DNA of 64,000 nucleotides from assembly GCF_011759385.1 (NCBI RefSeq), contig NZ_JAARLY010000005.1:1-64000 (forward strand), read 5' to 3'. Made by a program: the position numbers and the translations under genes. Origin of the DNA: Oleiagrimonas sp. C23AA. Lineage in GTDB: Bacteria > Pseudomonadota > Gammaproteobacteria > Xanthomonadales > Rhodanobacteraceae. The notes under the pieces were generated by a model. That model did no database searches, was not told where the DNA came from, and was given only the letters and a program-made list of their open reading frames with translations. This document shows positions 20,800 through 29,559 of the stretch, in pieces. Numbering within the stretch: position 1 is the first letter of the stretch; each line of letters starts with the position of its first letter.

Positions 20800-21693
20800 A
20801 TGTTCGCGCGCACCCTGGACTGCAACGGGCGTCCGCTGACGCTGGACCGCACGCGCGTCGTCGGCGTGCTCAACATCACGCCGGACTCGTTTTCCGATGG
20901 CGGGCGCTTTGTCGATCACGACGCCGCGCTTGAGCATGCATTGGCGATGGTCGAGGCCGGTGCCGACATGATCGATGTCGGCGGCGAGTCCACGCGGCCG
21001 GGGGCGGCCGAGGTCGGACCCGACGAAGAACTGCAGCGTGTGGTACCGCTGATCGAGCGCCTGGCGGCGGCCAGCGACGTTGCGATCGGCATCGATACCT
21101 CCAAGCCCGATGTGATGCGTGCGGCGGTAGGGGCGGGCGCCGGCCTGATCAACGATGTTTATGCGTTGCGCCGCGAAGGCGCCCTTGAGACCGCGGCCGC
21201 GCTCGGTGTGCCGGTTTGCGTGATGCATATGCAGGGCCAGCCGCGCGACATGCAAGCGGCGCCCGCCTATGACGACGTGGTCGGCGAGGTACATCGCTTT
21301 CTGGCCGAGCGTGTGTTTGCCTGCCAGATGGCCGGCATCGACGTGAACCAGGTGCTGGTCGATCCGGGATTCGGCTTTGGCAAGACGCTCGAGCACAACC
21401 TGGAACTGCTGCGTCAGCTCGAACGCTTCGACAACCTGGGCGGCGGCCTTTATGTGGGTCTGTCTCGCAAGTCGATGATCGGCGCCCTGACCGGTCGTGA
21501 GACGCCAGGTGAGCGTGGCGCCGGCTCGGTCGCGGCCGCCTTGATCGCCGCGCAGCGTGGCGCCCATCTGGTGCGTGTGCACGATGTCGCGCCGACCCGG
21601 GATGCCCTGGCCGTGTGGCAGGCAGTCCACCAAGGCGACCGGCCCGCAGTCTCGCCGACACCGGCGCCGCCGCGGTGGCCCGACGACGACTGA
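20800..21693 (+). CDS. folP: Dihydropteroate synthase
   Basis: FolP condenses 6-hydroxymethyl-dihydropterin pyrophosphate with p-aminobenzoate to make dihydropteroate; it is the sulfonamide target. The 297-residue TIM barrel carries the signature blocks GVLNITPDSFSDGG (about residues 22-35), MIDVGGESTRPGA (57-69), INDV, and DPGFGFGKTLEHN (about 187-199), and ends with the conserved RVHDV. It follows orn by 11 bp and precedes glmM by 107 bp; folP-glmM adjacency is common in gammaproteobacteria. Confidence 0.95.
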   Translation: MFARTLDCNGRPLTLDRTRVVGVLNITPDSFSDGGRFVDHDAALEHALAMVEAGADMIDVGGESTRPGAAEVGPDEELQRVVPLIERLAAASDVAIGIDTSKPDVMRAAVGAGAGLINDVYALRREGALETAAALGVPVCVMHMQGQPRDMQAAPAYDDVVGEVHRFLAERVFACQMAGIDVNQVLVDPGFGFGKTLEHNLELLRQLERFDNLGGGLYVGLSRKSMIGALTGRETPGERGAGSVAAALIAAQRGAHLVRVHDVAPTRDALAVWQAVHQGDRPAVSPTPAPPRWPDDD

Positions 21694-21800
21694 TACGGCC
21701 GCCTGGCGGACGAAAGCTGCTGCGCCGCAAAATGGTCCCACCGCCGATCTCGGCTAGGCTTACGACCCTGAACGATTCTCCTTTCCCTTGAAGATCGCCC

Positions 21801-23153
21801 ATGAGCTCACGCAAGTATTTTGGTACCGATGGCATCCGTGGCCAGGTTGGCAAGTGGCCTATTACCGCTGAATTCATGCTCAAGCTCGGCCGCGCCGCGG
21901 GCATCGCGCTTGCCGGCAAGAATGGTCGCGCCACCGTGGTGATCGGCAAGGACACGCGCGTGTCCGGGTACATGTTCGAATCGGCCCTGGAAGCGGGGCT
22001 GGTGGCCGCCGGAGCCGATGTGCGTCTGTTGGGTCCCATGCCGACCCCCGCGGTGGCCTTCCTCACCCGCAGCCTGCGTGCCGATGCCGGCATTGTCATC
22101 AGCGCCTCGCACAACCCGCACTACGACAACGGCATCAAGTTTTTCTCGCGCGATGGCGAGAAGCTGGCCGATGAGGTGGAGGCGGCCATCGAGCGCGAAG
22201 TCGATGCGGCGTTCGAGACGGTGGATTCCGAATACCTGGGCAAGGCCAGTCGCATCAACGATGCCGCGGCACGCTACGTTGAATTCTGCAAGGCAACGCT
22301 GGATGAGGACTTCAGCCTGAAAGGCATGAAGATCGTGCTCGACTGCGCGCATGGCGCCACCTATCAGGTCGCGCCCAAGGTATTCGCCGAGCTCGGCGCA
22401 CAGGTGAACACCATCGGTGCGTCGCCGGACGGCTTCAACATCAATCGCGAGGTTGGTTCGACTCATCCCAGAGCGCTGCAGGACGCGGTGGTCGAGCAGG
22501 GTGCCGACATCGGCATTGCCTTTGACGGCGACGGCGATCGCGTGCAGATGGTCGACCGCCATGGCGTGCTCGCCGATGGCGACGACCTGTTGTATGTGCT
22601 GGCCCGTGACTGGAAACGCCGTGGTGTGCTGCAGGGGCCGGTGGTCGGCACGTTGATGAGCAACTACGGTCTGGAAAAGGCGCTGGCGGTGCTGGATATC
22701 CCGCTGCTGCGCGCCAAAGTGGGCGATCGTTATGTGCTGCAGCAGCTTAAGGCCCACCGTGGTGTGCTGGGCGGGGAAACCTCCGGCCACTTGCTGTGCC
22801 TGGATCGGGCCACCACCGGAGATGGCCTGGTTGCCGCACTGGCCGTGCTCGAGGCGCTGGCCGGTGCCGGCCAGGATCTGGCCGAAGCGCGCCGCGATCT
22901 GACCAAGATGCCGCAGGTGATGCTCAACGTGCGCGTGGAGGGCAAGGCCGGTCCGCTGCTGGACACCGACGCCGTGCGCCAGGCCGAAGCGCAGGTACGT
23001 GAAACCCTGGCCGGGCGCGGCCGTGTGGTCTTGCGCGCCTCGGGTACCGAGCCGGTGGTGCGCGTTACCGTCGAAGCCGCCCATGCCGACGAGGTGCAAC
23101 GGTTGGCACAGGAACTGGCAGACGTCGTAAAATCGACCGCCTCACGCTCGTGA
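21801..23153 (+). CDS. glmM: Phosphoglucosamine mutase
   Basis: GlmM converts glucosamine-6-phosphate to glucosamine-1-phosphate for UDP-GlcNAc, peptidoglycan and lipid A synthesis. The 450-residue protein has the phosphoserine loop SASHNP with catalytic Ser103, the metal loop DGDGDR at 242-247, the sugar-binding GETSGH block and the phosphate-binding [11 protein letters not shown] near the C-terminus. Length equals the family norm (445-450). Confidence 0.96.
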   Translation: MSSRKYFGTDGIRGQVGKWPITAEFMLKLGRAAGIALAGKNGRATVVIGKDTRVSGYMFESALEAGLVAAGADVRLLGPMPTPAVAFLTRSLRADAGIVISASHNPHYDNGIKFFSRDGEKLADEVEAAIEREVDAAFETVDSEYLGKASRINDAAARYVEFCKATLDEDFSLKGMKIVLDCAHGATYQVAPKVFAELGAQVNTIGASPDGFNINREVGSTHPRALQDAVVEQGADIGIAFDGDGDRVQMVDRHGVLADGDDLLYVLARDWKRRGVLQGPVVGTLMSNYGLEKALAVLDIPLLRAKVGDRYVLQQLKAHRGVLGGETSGHLLCLDRATTGDGLVAALAVLEALAGAGQDLAEARRDLTKMPQVMLNVRVEGKAGPLLDTDAVRQAEAQVRETLAGRGRVVLRASGTEPVVRVTVEAAHADEVQRLAQELADVVKSTASRS

Positions 23154-23160
23154 ACCTCCA

Positions 23161-23179
23161 GGGGGCTGGCATGGCCCCC
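23161..23179 (+). other. Short GC hairpin between glmM and the oxygenase gene
   Basis: GGGGGC at 23161-23166 pairs perfectly with GCCCCC at 23174-23179 around a 7-nt loop, 8 bp after the glmM stop. No T tract follows. It may pause or partly terminate glmM transcripts; this is inference. Confidence 0.3.
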
Positions 23180-23273
23180 ACTTCAGGTCGCCAAGGATTG
23201 GCCCGACGTGCCCCCGCCCCTGCGGTGGCGGAAACCAAACACCGCACGCCAACCTGTTGTGGAGACAAAACCC

Positions 23274-24212
23274 ATGAAGAACGTCCCGACGCTGGACATC
23301 CGTCGTTTCGATTCCGATCGCACCGCCTTTGTGGCCGAACTGGGCGCGGCCTACCGTGAATTCGGTTTCTGCTGCATCAGCGGTCATGGCATCGATCCAG
23401 CGCTGATTGATGGCGCCTACAAGGCCTTCGAGCACCTGTTCTCGCTGCCGGCCGAGACCAAGATGAAGTACCACGTGCCCGGCAGTGGCGGCGCGCGCGG
23501 CTACACGCCGTTCAAGGTGGAAACGGCCAAGGACAGCGAGCATCCGGACCTGAAAGAGTTCTGGCACATCGGCCGCGAGATCGACCGCGACTCCAAGTTC
23601 GCCGACGTGATGCCGGCCAACATCTGGCCCGAGGAAGTGCCCGAGCTGCACCAGTACGGTTACGGCCTGTACGAAGCGCTGGATCAGCTGGGCTCACGCG
23701 TGCTGCGCGCGCTGGCACTGCACATCGAGCTGCCGGAAACCTTCTTCGAGGACAAGATCGACCAGGGCAATTCCATCCTGCGCCCGATCCACTATCCGCC
23801 GATCGAACAGGGCACTGTGCCCAACGTGCGTGCCGGGGCGCATGAGGACATCAACTTCATCACGCTGCTGGTGGGTGCCAGTGCGGCGGGCCTGGAAGTG
23901 CTGACGCGCGAAGGCCACTGGCTGCCGATCACCACCACCGGCGATGCCATCGTGGTGAACATTGGCGACATGCTGCAGCGCCTGTCCAACCACGTGTACC
24001 CGTCGACCACGCATCGGGTGACCAACCCGCAGGGCGAGGATGCCCGCAAGCCGCGCTATTCGGTGCCGTTCTTCCTGCACCCGAATCCGGATGTACTGCT
24101 GGACCCGGTGTCCACCTGCATCAGCGAAGAAAATCCCAATCGCTATCCGGAGTCGCTGAGCTCGCACGAGTACCTGATGCAGCGTCTGCGCGAAATTCGC
24201 CTGATCGCCTGA
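23274..24212 (+). CDS. Isopenicillin N synthase family 2-oxoglutarate/Fe(II) dioxygenase
   Basis: The 312-residue protein is a non-heme iron dioxygenase of the DIOX_N plus 2OG-FeII_Oxy type. The iron triad is visible: H190 and D192 in GAHEDIN, and H247 in STTHRVTN. The 2-oxoglutarate carboxylate motif RYS (R261, S263) follows at the usual distance. Close relatives are annotated as 2-oxobutyrate oxidase or oxidoreductases of unknown substrate in many proteobacteria. Start ATG 23274 is supported by GGAGA at 23260-23264; longer in-frame starts have no such support. It is a separate transcription unit candidate between glmM and a convergent secreted protein gene. The substrate is unknown. Confidence 0.88.
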   Translation: MKNVPTLDIRRFDSDRTAFVAELGAAYREFGFCCISGHGIDPALIDGAYKAFEHLFSLPAETKMKYHVPGSGGARGYTPFKVETAKDSEHPDLKEFWHIGREIDRDSKFADVMPANIWPEEVPELHQYGYGLYEALDQLGSRVLRALALHIELPETFFEDKIDQGNSILRPIHYPPIEQGTVPNVRAGAHEDINFITLLVGASAAGLEVLTREGHWLPITTTGDAIVVNIGDMLQRLSNHVYPSTTHRVTNPQGEDARKPRYSVPFFLHPNPDVLLDPVSTCISEENPNRYPESLSSHEYLMQRLREIRLIA

Positions 24213-24220
24213 TCGTTCCC

Positions 24221-24260
24221 GAAAAAAAAGCCCTGCGCCGGCCGTCGCCGCGCGCAGGGC
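24221..24260 (-). terminator. Rho-independent terminator of the minus-strand secreted protein gene
   Basis: GCCCTGCGC (24230-24238) and GCGCAGGGC (24252-24260) form a 9-bp perfect stem with a 13-nt loop. On the minus strand it is followed by a run of eight T (24229-24222 complement). This is a strong intrinsic terminator for the gene at 24295-25335 and shields the convergent oxygenase gene. Confidence 0.85.
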
Positions 24261-24294
24261 AGGGGGAGAGCCACGTTGGCTCGCAAGTGATGGA

Positions 24295-25335
24295 TCAGTA
24301 CGACAGCGTCACCGAGCTGGGCATGCTCGACAGGTTGTAGTTGCACTGCGGATTGATGCCCGAGGTGTCGGCGCTGGAGTTCCACGGCGGCGAGGCTACC
24401 CGCGAGCCATCGCGGCGGTAGACCTGTATGTTGTGGAACACGATGGGACTGCTGGCCGGATACTCGCTGCAAGTGGACACGTTGTAGACCTCCAGCACAC
24501 CGCCATACACCCAGTTGAGATCGGCATACGGATTGGTGGTCAGCGAGCTGGTCTGGCCGGTGGTGGTGTCGCGCGAGTCGATTTTCCAGGTCGAGCAATC
24601 CACACCTGCCGCGCAGGTGGAGTAGGTATCGCCCACCACCACATCACCGGTGTGCGCGGCGACCGGAGCGCTGTGATAGGTGGTGCCGCTGACACAGCAG
24701 TTCCAGCTGGCCAGCGTCCAGGCCTTGCCGCCATAGCTGTTCCAGCCCAGCACCGGCTGCAGGATCGACTGCACGTTGGGCAGTTGCTCCAAGCCGGGGA
24801 AGAAGTAGATCACCGCATCCTGTTGCGCGCTGGGCGCAGCCGGCACGGTCCAGGTGGCCACAATGCGGCCAATCGGCGAATTGCTGCTGTAGTTGGCTGA
24901 CATCACCCAGCCGCTTTGCTCGGGCTCGGTGCCCGATGCATTGTCGGCACTGGCGCTGCCCAGATAACGCAATCCATTGGGCATCACCCGTACCCCGTTG
25001 AGCGTGAAATGCGCCCGCGTGCAGACATTGGCCGCCTGCAAGGCGCCGTTGGCGCCGCGGATACGGCCGTCCTTGCGCAGGGTTTCACCGGCATGCAGCG
25101 TACGTACGCAGGATGGATCGAAATAGCCGTTCGGCGTGACCACGTAGTTGCCGGGAACGCCGGCCGGCTGGCTGGACGCGGGCAGACTGGCCACGCGCAC
25201 CAGTTGCGGTTCGGCATCGGGTTTGACGGCATGGGCGGCCAACGCCGGTGCGGACAGGCACAAGGCTGCGGCGGCAGCCAGCCAGGTGCGCATGGCGCGG
25301 CCGCGTGTTGCCCCCGGGGTTCTGAACATCTTCAT
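24295..25335 (-). CDS. Secreted protein with G1-peptidase-like (concanavalin-like) sequence features
   Basis: The 346-residue protein starts with a signal peptide (basic MKMFRTPGATRGRAMR, then a hydrophobic alanine-rich core, likely cleaved after ALA near residue 33). The mature part has two regions: about residues 40-125 with paired cysteines, and a C-terminal domain from about residue 140 with repeated beta-strand-like segments (RIVATWTVP, AVIYFFPGLE, ILQPVLGWNSYGGKAWTLASW, CSEYP). That pattern reminds me of secreted G1/eqolisin-like proteins of fungi and soil bacteria, but I cannot align the catalytic Gln and Glu. Several cysteines (including WNCC) suggest disulfides. AAGGAG at 9 nt before the ATG fixes the start. 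A strong terminator follows, so it is probably monocistronic. Confidence 0.7.
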   Translation of the reverse strand: MKMFRTPGATRGRAMRTWLAAAAALCLSAPALAAHAVKPDAEPQLVRVASLPASSQPAGVPGNYVVTPNGYFDPSCVRTLHAGETLRKDGRIRGANGALQAANVCTRAHFTLNGVRVMPNGLRYLGSASADNASGTEPEQSGWVMSANYSSNSPIGRIVATWTVPAAPSAQQDAVIYFFPGLEQLPNVQSILQPVLGWNSYGGKAWTLASWNCCVSGTTYHSAPVAAHTGDVVVGDTYSTCAAGVDCSTWKIDSRDTTTGQTSSLTTNPYADLNWVYGGVLEVYNVSTCSEYPASSPIVFHNIQVYRRDGSRVASPPWNSSADTSGINPQCNYNLSSMPSSVTLSY

Positions 25336-25445
25336 CGCTTGAGACTCCTTATCCATGAGTTCGATGCAAGGCAGGGCAGCGCCGCTGCCCGTCGTCTCTG
25401 AAAAGCCCCGCGGTGCGGGCACCGCTCAAGGCTCCCCCTGTTCAG

Positions 25446-25463
25446 CCACCCGTCTTCGGGTGG
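25446..25463 (-). other. Perfect hairpin upstream of the secreted protein gene
   Basis: CCACCCG and CGGGTGG (25446-25452, 25457-25463) make a 7-bp perfect stem with a 4-nt loop, 111 bp upstream of the secreted protein start. It may lie in the 5' leader of that gene or act as a protein site. No T tract follows on either strand. Confidence 0.35.
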
Positions 25464-25571
25464 AGGTCTAGCCTCTCGCTGCCGCCGCCCGGCGTTTTGT
25501 GAGCCAGTCTTCAATCGATACAACGCCGGTGCGAACCGGGTCACACCTGGGCACATTGAGCACGGCGGCCA

Positions 25572-25603
25572 TTGAATTTATATATTCGAATAATCTAATA
25601 TAT
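25572..25603 (+). promoter_or_regulatory. Promoter with embedded AT-rich dyad, candidate BigR/SqrR-type operator
   Basis: A -35-like TTGAAT (25572-25577) and a -10-like TAATAT (25596-25601) are separated by 18 bp. Within and over this promoter lies a dyad ATATATT-N10-AATATAT (25580-25586, 25597-25603), and a perfect 10-bp palindrome TATTCGAATA at 25583-25592 sits in the spacer. ArsR-family sulfur sensors such as BigR repress by binding AT-rich dyads over the promoter of the persulfide dioxygenase operon, and an ArsR gene with the right cysteines is the third gene downstream. The structure is seen; the protein-site pairing is inferred. Confidence 0.6.
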
Positions 25604-25703
25604 GGCTCATGAAGGACCGCCGCTTGACGACGGTGACCAGACTCTTCGTCGCGGGCACCCGGTCCATTTCGATCCCGTATCCGCCAAGTTGCGAGGAAGC
25701 ACC

Positions 25704-26573
25704 ATGTCACAGCAGCCAAGCGTAGAAACATTCTTCCACGAACCGACCAACACCTTCAGTTACGTGGTTTGGGACCCGCAAACCCAGCAGGCGGCGGTGA
25801 TCGACAGCGTGCTGGACTATGACGCCGCGGCCGGCCGCACCGCGCATGAATCGGCCGACCAGATCATCGACTTTGTCCGCAAAAGCGGTCTTGCCGTGAG
25901 CTGGGTGATCGACACACACGTGCACGCCGACCATCTGTCGGCGGCGCCGTACATCCGCGACACCCTGGGGGGGCTGCTGGCCATCGGCGAGCACATCCGT
26001 ACCGTGCAGGACACCTTCGGCACGCTGTTTCATGCCGAGCCCGAGTTTGCCCATGATGGCAGCCAGTTCGACCACCTGTTCACCGATGGCGAACATTACC
26101 GCCTCGGCAACATCGAGGCGGTGGCGTTGCATACGCCTGGCCACACACCGGCGTGCATGACGCACGTGATCGGTGATGCGGCGTTTGTCGGTGACACGCT
26201 GTTCATGCCCGACTACGGCACCGCGCGCTGCGATTTCCCCGGTGGCGATGCGCGCACACTGTACCGCTCCATCCAGAAAATCTATGGCCTACCCGAGGCC
26301 ACGCGCATTTTTCTGTGCCACGACTACAAGGCGCCGGGGCGTGATGCGTTCGCCCACGAAACCACGGTGGGCGACGAGAAAGCCCACAACATCCATGTTC
26401 GTGATGGCGTGGACGAAGAAAGCTTCGTGCGCATGCGCACCGAGCGCGATGCCACCTTGTCCATGCCGCGCCTGATCCTGCCTTCGGTGCAAGTGAACAT
26501 GCGTGCCGGCGAGCTGCCTCCGGCCGAGTCCAACGGCACGCACTACCTGAAGATTCCCCTCAACGTCCTGTAA
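25704..26573 (+). CDS. MBL fold metallo-hydrolase, Blh/ETHE1-like persulfide dioxygenase
   Basis: The 289-residue protein is a metallo-beta-lactamase-fold enzyme of the Blh/ETHE1 group, which oxidises glutathione persulfide to sulfite. The metal motif THVHADH is at residues 71-77 (H72, H74, D76, H77), followed by TPGHTPACMTHV, GDTLFMPDYGTARCDFPGGDA and CHDYK. The YGTARCDFPGGD block is typical of persulfide dioxygenases. The start is ATG 25704 with GAGGAAG upstream; earlier in-frame starts fall inside the promoter. It leads an operon with a DUF442 sulfurtransferase, an ArsR regulator and a TauE permease, a set known from BigR-controlled sulfide detoxification in plant-associated bacteria. Confidence 0.9.
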   Translation: MSQQPSVETFFHEPTNTFSYVVWDPQTQQAAVIDSVLDYDAAAGRTAHESADQIIDFVRKSGLAVSWVIDTHVHADHLSAAPYIRDTLGGLLAIGEHIRTVQDTFGTLFHAEPEFAHDGSQFDHLFTDGEHYRLGNIEAVALHTPGHTPACMTHVIGDAAFVGDTLFMPDYGTARCDFPGGDARTLYRSIQKIYGLPEATRIFLCHDYKAPGRDAFAHETTVGDEKAHNIHVRDGVDEESFVRMRTERDATLSMPRLILPSVQVNMRAGELPPAESNGTHYLKIPLNVL

Positions 26574-26595
26574 CCGGTCCCCAAGGAGCCTCACC

Positions 26596-27015
26596 ATGGA
26601 TATGCATGCACTGGATGATCGCCTGAGTGTCAGCGGGCAGATCACCGCGAGCGACATGGCCACGCTGCGCCAGAAAGGCTTTGTCGCCGTCATCAACAAC
26701 CGCCCGGATGGCGAATCCCCCGACCAGCCGAGCGCTGCGCAACTGGCTGAGGCGGCCAAGGCTCAGGGGTTGACCTATCACTACATCCCGGTAGTGCCCC
26801 AAGCCTGGGGCGCGCAGGAAGTCGCCGCGTTCGCCAAGGCGCTTGCCGATGCCAACGGCCCGGTGTTCGCCTTCTGTCGCAGTGGCATGCGCTCCAGCAC
26901 CATGTGGGCCATGCAGAGCGATAAACCCGCCGCGCAAGTGCTGGCGCAAGCGCGGGCAGCCGGCTACGATCTGTCGCCGATCGAACCCATGCTGCACCAG
27001 AAGGAGCCCCGGTGA
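26596..27015 (+). CDS. TIGR01244/DUF442 family sulfur transferase
   Basis: This 139-residue protein matches the beta-lactamase-hydrolase-like (DUF442) phosphatase/rhodanese-fold domain. The active-site loop FCRSGMRSS has the Cys-x5-Arg form, with Cys near residue 95. In other bacteria this domain is fused to, or encoded beside, Blh persulfide dioxygenase and is thought to handle persulfide sulfur. Here it is a separate gene, 22 bp after the dioxygenase, with AAGGAG at 26583-26588. Its stop overlaps the GTG of the arsR-type gene. Confidence 0.85.
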   Translation: MDMHALDDRLSVSGQITASDMATLRQKGFVAVINNRPDGESPDQPSAAQLAEAAKAQGLTYHYIPVVPQAWGAQEVAAFAKALADANGPVFAFCRSGMRSSTMWAMQSDKPAAQVLAQARAAGYDLSPIEPMLHQKEPR

Positions 27016-27335
27016 GCGCCAGCGTCAAGCCGTCGAACATGACCGTCGAAGCCATGCACCGCAACGTGGAATCGGCCGTTTCCGTGCTCAAGGGCATGGC
27101 CAGCCAGAATCGCCTGCTGCTGCTGTGCCAGTTGAGTCAGGGCGAATGCGCGGTGGGTGAGCTGGCCGATCGGCTGGAGTTGTCGCAGAGCGTGGTCTCG
27201 CAACATCTTTCCCTGTTGCGGCGCGAAGGCATGGTCACGGGGCGCCGCGATGCGCAATCGATCTTCTACCGCATCTGCGATTCACGCGTACTGGCCCTGA
27301 TGCAGACCATGTTCGACCAGTTCTGCCGCGCCTGA
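27012..27335 (+). CDS. ArsR family transcriptional regulator, BigR/SqrR-like sulfur sensor
   Basis: The 107-residue protein is an ArsR/SmtB winged helix regulator (recognition helix in LSQSVVSQHLSLLRREG, about residues 57-73). Cysteines C39 (in LLLLCQL) and C105 (in DQFCRA) are 66 residues apart, the same distance I recall for the persulfide-sensing pairs of BigR (42/108) and SqrR (41/107). It lacks the metal-binding cysteine motif of ArsR proper. The GTG start overlaps the preceding stop. By analogy it represses the operon until reactive sulfur species link the two cysteines. Confidence 0.85.
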   Translation: MSASVKPSNMTVEAMHRNVESAVSVLKGMASQNRLLLLCQLSQGECAVGELADRLELSQSVVSQHLSLLRREGMVTGRRDAQSIFYRICDSRVLALMQTMFDQFCRA

Positions 27336-27382
27336 GGGCACACTAGCGGCGTCCGGCGCCGCATCATTGCGAGGCTTCGATC

Positions 27383-28156
27383 ATGCTGACTGTGGCGATG
27401 ACACAGGCGCTGCTCGCGCTCGCCTGCGGATCACTGGTGGGGTTGTCTCTGGCCCTGGTAGGTGGCGGTGGCTCCATGCTGGCGGTGCCGCTGCTGCTGT
27501 ATGTCGTGGGCGTGCACGACCCGCACGTGGCGATTGGCACCAGTGCGCTGGCGGTGGCGCTCAATGCGTTTGCCAATGTGATTCCCCATGCGCGGGCCGG
27601 TCGCGTGCGCTGGAAGGCGGCCGGCATGTTTGCGGTCACCGGGATGCTGGGGGCCTATGCCGGCTCCAGTCTGGGCAAGGCCGTCGATGGACACCGACTG
27701 GTGTTGGCGTTCGCGGTGTTGATGCTGGTGGTCGCCGGGCTGATGCTGCGCGGCGGCCAGCGCTCGGGCCAGGACCGCTACCCGACGCCGCACGCCATGC
27801 CAAAGCTGGCGGTGGCGGGACTGGGTGCGGGGGCGCTGGCCGGCTTCTTCGGCATCGGTGGCGGCTTTCTGGTGGTCCCCGGCCTGATGTTGGCCAGCGG
27901 CATGGCCATCATCAACGCCATTGGCACCTCGTTGATTGCCGTCGGCAGCTTTGGCATGACCGCGGCGGCCAATTACGCACTGTCGGGCTGGATCGACTGG
28001 ACCATCGCTGCCCAGTTCATTGCCGGGGGCGTGGTGGGCGGCTGGATCGGTGCCCATCTGGCCGGGCACCTGGCCAACCGTAAAGGCGTACTCAACACGC
28101 TGTTCGCGCTGATGATCATCGCCGTGGCCATCAGCATGCTCTGGCATGGTTTGTAA
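27383..28156 (+). CDS. Sulfite exporter TauE/SafE family protein
   Basis: The 257-residue membrane protein has the duplicated TauE/SafE layout of about eight helices: GLSLALVGGGGSMLAVPLLLYV at about residues 20-41 and its second copy GFFGIGGGFLVVPGLMLASGM near residue 155. Members export sulfite or related sulfur anions. As the last gene of the persulfide operon it would remove sulfite made by the dioxygenase. The start is ATG 27383 with GAGG at 27371-27374; a strong hairpin terminator follows. Confidence 0.9.
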   Translation: MLTVAMTQALLALACGSLVGLSLALVGGGGSMLAVPLLLYVVGVHDPHVAIGTSALAVALNAFANVIPHARAGRVRWKAAGMFAVTGMLGAYAGSSLGKAVDGHRLVLAFAVLMLVVAGLMLRGGQRSGQDRYPTPHAMPKLAVAGLGAGALAGFFGIGGGFLVVPGLMLASGMAIINAIGTSLIAVGSFGMTAAANYALSGWIDWTIAAQFIAGGVVGGWIGAHLAGHLANRKGVLNTLFALMIIAVAISMLWHGL

Positions 28157-28176
28157 GTGGCTTCAGCGAACAAGAA

Positions 28177-28207
28177 AACGGCCCGCTCGATGCGGGCCGT
28201 TCTGATT
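28177..28207. terminator. Bidirectional terminator between the sulfur operon and the thiolase gene
   Basis: AACGGCCCGC (28177-28186) and GCGGGCCGTT (28192-28201) form a perfect 10-bp stem with a 5-nt loop. On the plus strand CTGATTT follows; on the minus strand the stem is followed by TTCTTG after TT. It lies between convergent genes and likely serves both. Confidence 0.75.
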
Positions 28208-28229
28208 TACGCCGTTTGTCGCGTAACGA

Positions 28230-29435
28230 TCAAAGCGCTTCGAAAATGCCGGCTGCACCCATGCCGGTGCCGATGCACATGGTGACCATGCCGTACTTTT
28301 GCTGACGCCGACGCAGGCCATGGATGCAGGTGGCCGCGCGGATGGCACCCGTGGCACCCAGCGGGTGACCCAGCGCGATGGCGCCGCCCAGCGGGTTCAC
28401 TTTCTCCGGGTCCAGACCCAGATCGCGGATCACCGCCAGCGACTGCGCGGCAAAGGCCTCGTTGAGTTCGATCCAGTCCATCTGGTCCTGACTGAGACCG
28501 GCCTGCTGGAGCGCCTTGGGAATGGCTTCCTTGGGGCCGATGCCCATCACCTCCGGCGGCACGCCGGCCACCGAGAAGCTGACAAAGCGCGCCAGCGGGG
28601 TCAGGCCGTAGTCCTTGACCGCCTGCTCGCTGGCCAGGATCAGCGCACCGGCGCCGTCGGACATCTGCGAGGAGTTGCCCGCCGTCACCGAACCGCCGAA
28701 CTTGTCGTTGCGGAACACCGTGCGCAGTTTGGCCAACACCTCCGGCGTGGTGCCGGCGCGAGGACCCTCGTCGGTGTCGATCACGCGCTGGTCCTCGCGC
28801 ACGCTGCCGTTGGCAAGGTCCGGATAACGATCGTCCAGCGTGAACGGCGCGATTTCATCCTTGAAGTGGCCGGCCTCGATGGCCGCCAGCGCGCGGCGGT
28901 GGCTTTCCACGGCGAAGGCGTCCTGATCCTCGCGGCTGACCTTCCACCTTTCGGCCACTTTCTCGGCGGTGATGCCCATGCCGTAGGCGATGGCCACATT
29001 CTCGTCGTTGAAGATGGCCGGATTCATCTGCACCTTGTGGCCCATCATCGGCACCATCGACATGGTCTCGGTGCCGCCGGCGATCATCAGGTCGGCCTCG
29101 CCCAGGCGAATGCGGTCGGCGGCCATGGCGATGGCCTGCACGCCCGAGGAGCAGAAGCGGTTGATGGTGACGCCCGGCACGCTGTCGGGCAGGCCGGCCA
29201 GCAGCGCGCCGATGCGCGCCACGTTCATGCCTTGCTCGGCCTCGGGCATGGCGCAGCCGATGATGGCATCGCCAATGCGCGCCGGATCGATGCCCGGGCA
29301 CTGCTCCATGGCTTCACGGATAACGTGGGCCAGCAGGTCGTCGGGCCGGGTGTTGCGGAATACGCCACGCGGCGCCTTGCCCACCGGCGTGCGGGTGGCG
29401 GCGACGATGTAAGCGTCCTGAATGTGTTTGCTCAT
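28230..29435 (-). CDS. Acetyl-CoA C-acyltransferase (thiolase, FadA-like)
   Basis: This 401-residue thiolase catalyses the final thiolytic step of fatty acid beta-oxidation. The nucleophilic cysteine is C95 in [10 protein letters not shown], His357 is in GHPLGATGA, and the second cysteine C387 is in CIGTGMGAA, the complete thiolase set. It is the last gene of a minus-strand set tetR-fadN-like-thiolase, 124 bp after the multifunctional enzyme gene. A GGGAAT-type inverted repeat fills that gap. The substrate chain length cannot be read from sequence. Confidence 0.93.
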   Translation of the reverse strand: MSKHIQDAYIVAATRTPVGKAPRGVFRNTRPDDLLAHVIREAMEQCPGIDPARIGDAIIGCAMPEAEQGMNVARIGALLAGLPDSVPGVTINRFCSSGVQAIAMAADRIRLGEADLMIAGGTETMSMVPMMGHKVQMNPAIFNDENVAIAYGMGITAEKVAERWKVSREDQDAFAVESHRRALAAIEAGHFKDEIAPFTLDDRYPDLANGSVREDQRVIDTDEGPRAGTTPEVLAKLRTVFRNDKFGGSVTAGNSSQMSDGAGALILASEQAVKDYGLTPLARFVSFSVAGVPPEVMGIGPKEAIPKALQQAGLSQDQMDWIELNEAFAAQSLAVIRDLGLDPEKVNPLGGAIALGHPLGATGAIRAATCIHGLRRRQQKYGMVTMCIGTGMGAAGIFEAL

Positions 29436-29450
29436 GACTTTCTCCGAAGG

Positions 29451-29556
29451 GGGAATGGGGAAGGGGGCGCCGCAAATCGGCTTGCTTGCCGATAGCCTTC
29501 TTTGCAGCCCCGCCGTTCCTGATGGCTCTGGACGATTTTCTAATCCCGATTCCCGC
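29451..29556. repeat. GGGAAT/ATTCCC inverted repeat element between thiolase and fadN-like genes
   Basis: GGGAATGGGGAAGGGGG starts at 29451 and its complement-type arm ATCCCGATTCCCGC lies at 29543-29556. The same words bound the guaB-guaA gap (44038-44138), so this looks like a dispersed intergenic element rather than chance. It resembles the GGGAATNGGGAAT-type repeats I know from Xanthomonadales intergenic regions. It is transcribed inside the operon and could fold into a long stem. Confidence 0.5.
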
Positions 29557-29559
29557 TTC

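Noticed and set aside
25602-25703. Extended start of the persulfide dioxygenase at 25602
   Set aside because: That codon lies in the predicted -10 region and operator; ATG 25704 has a ribosome binding site and the family N-terminus.
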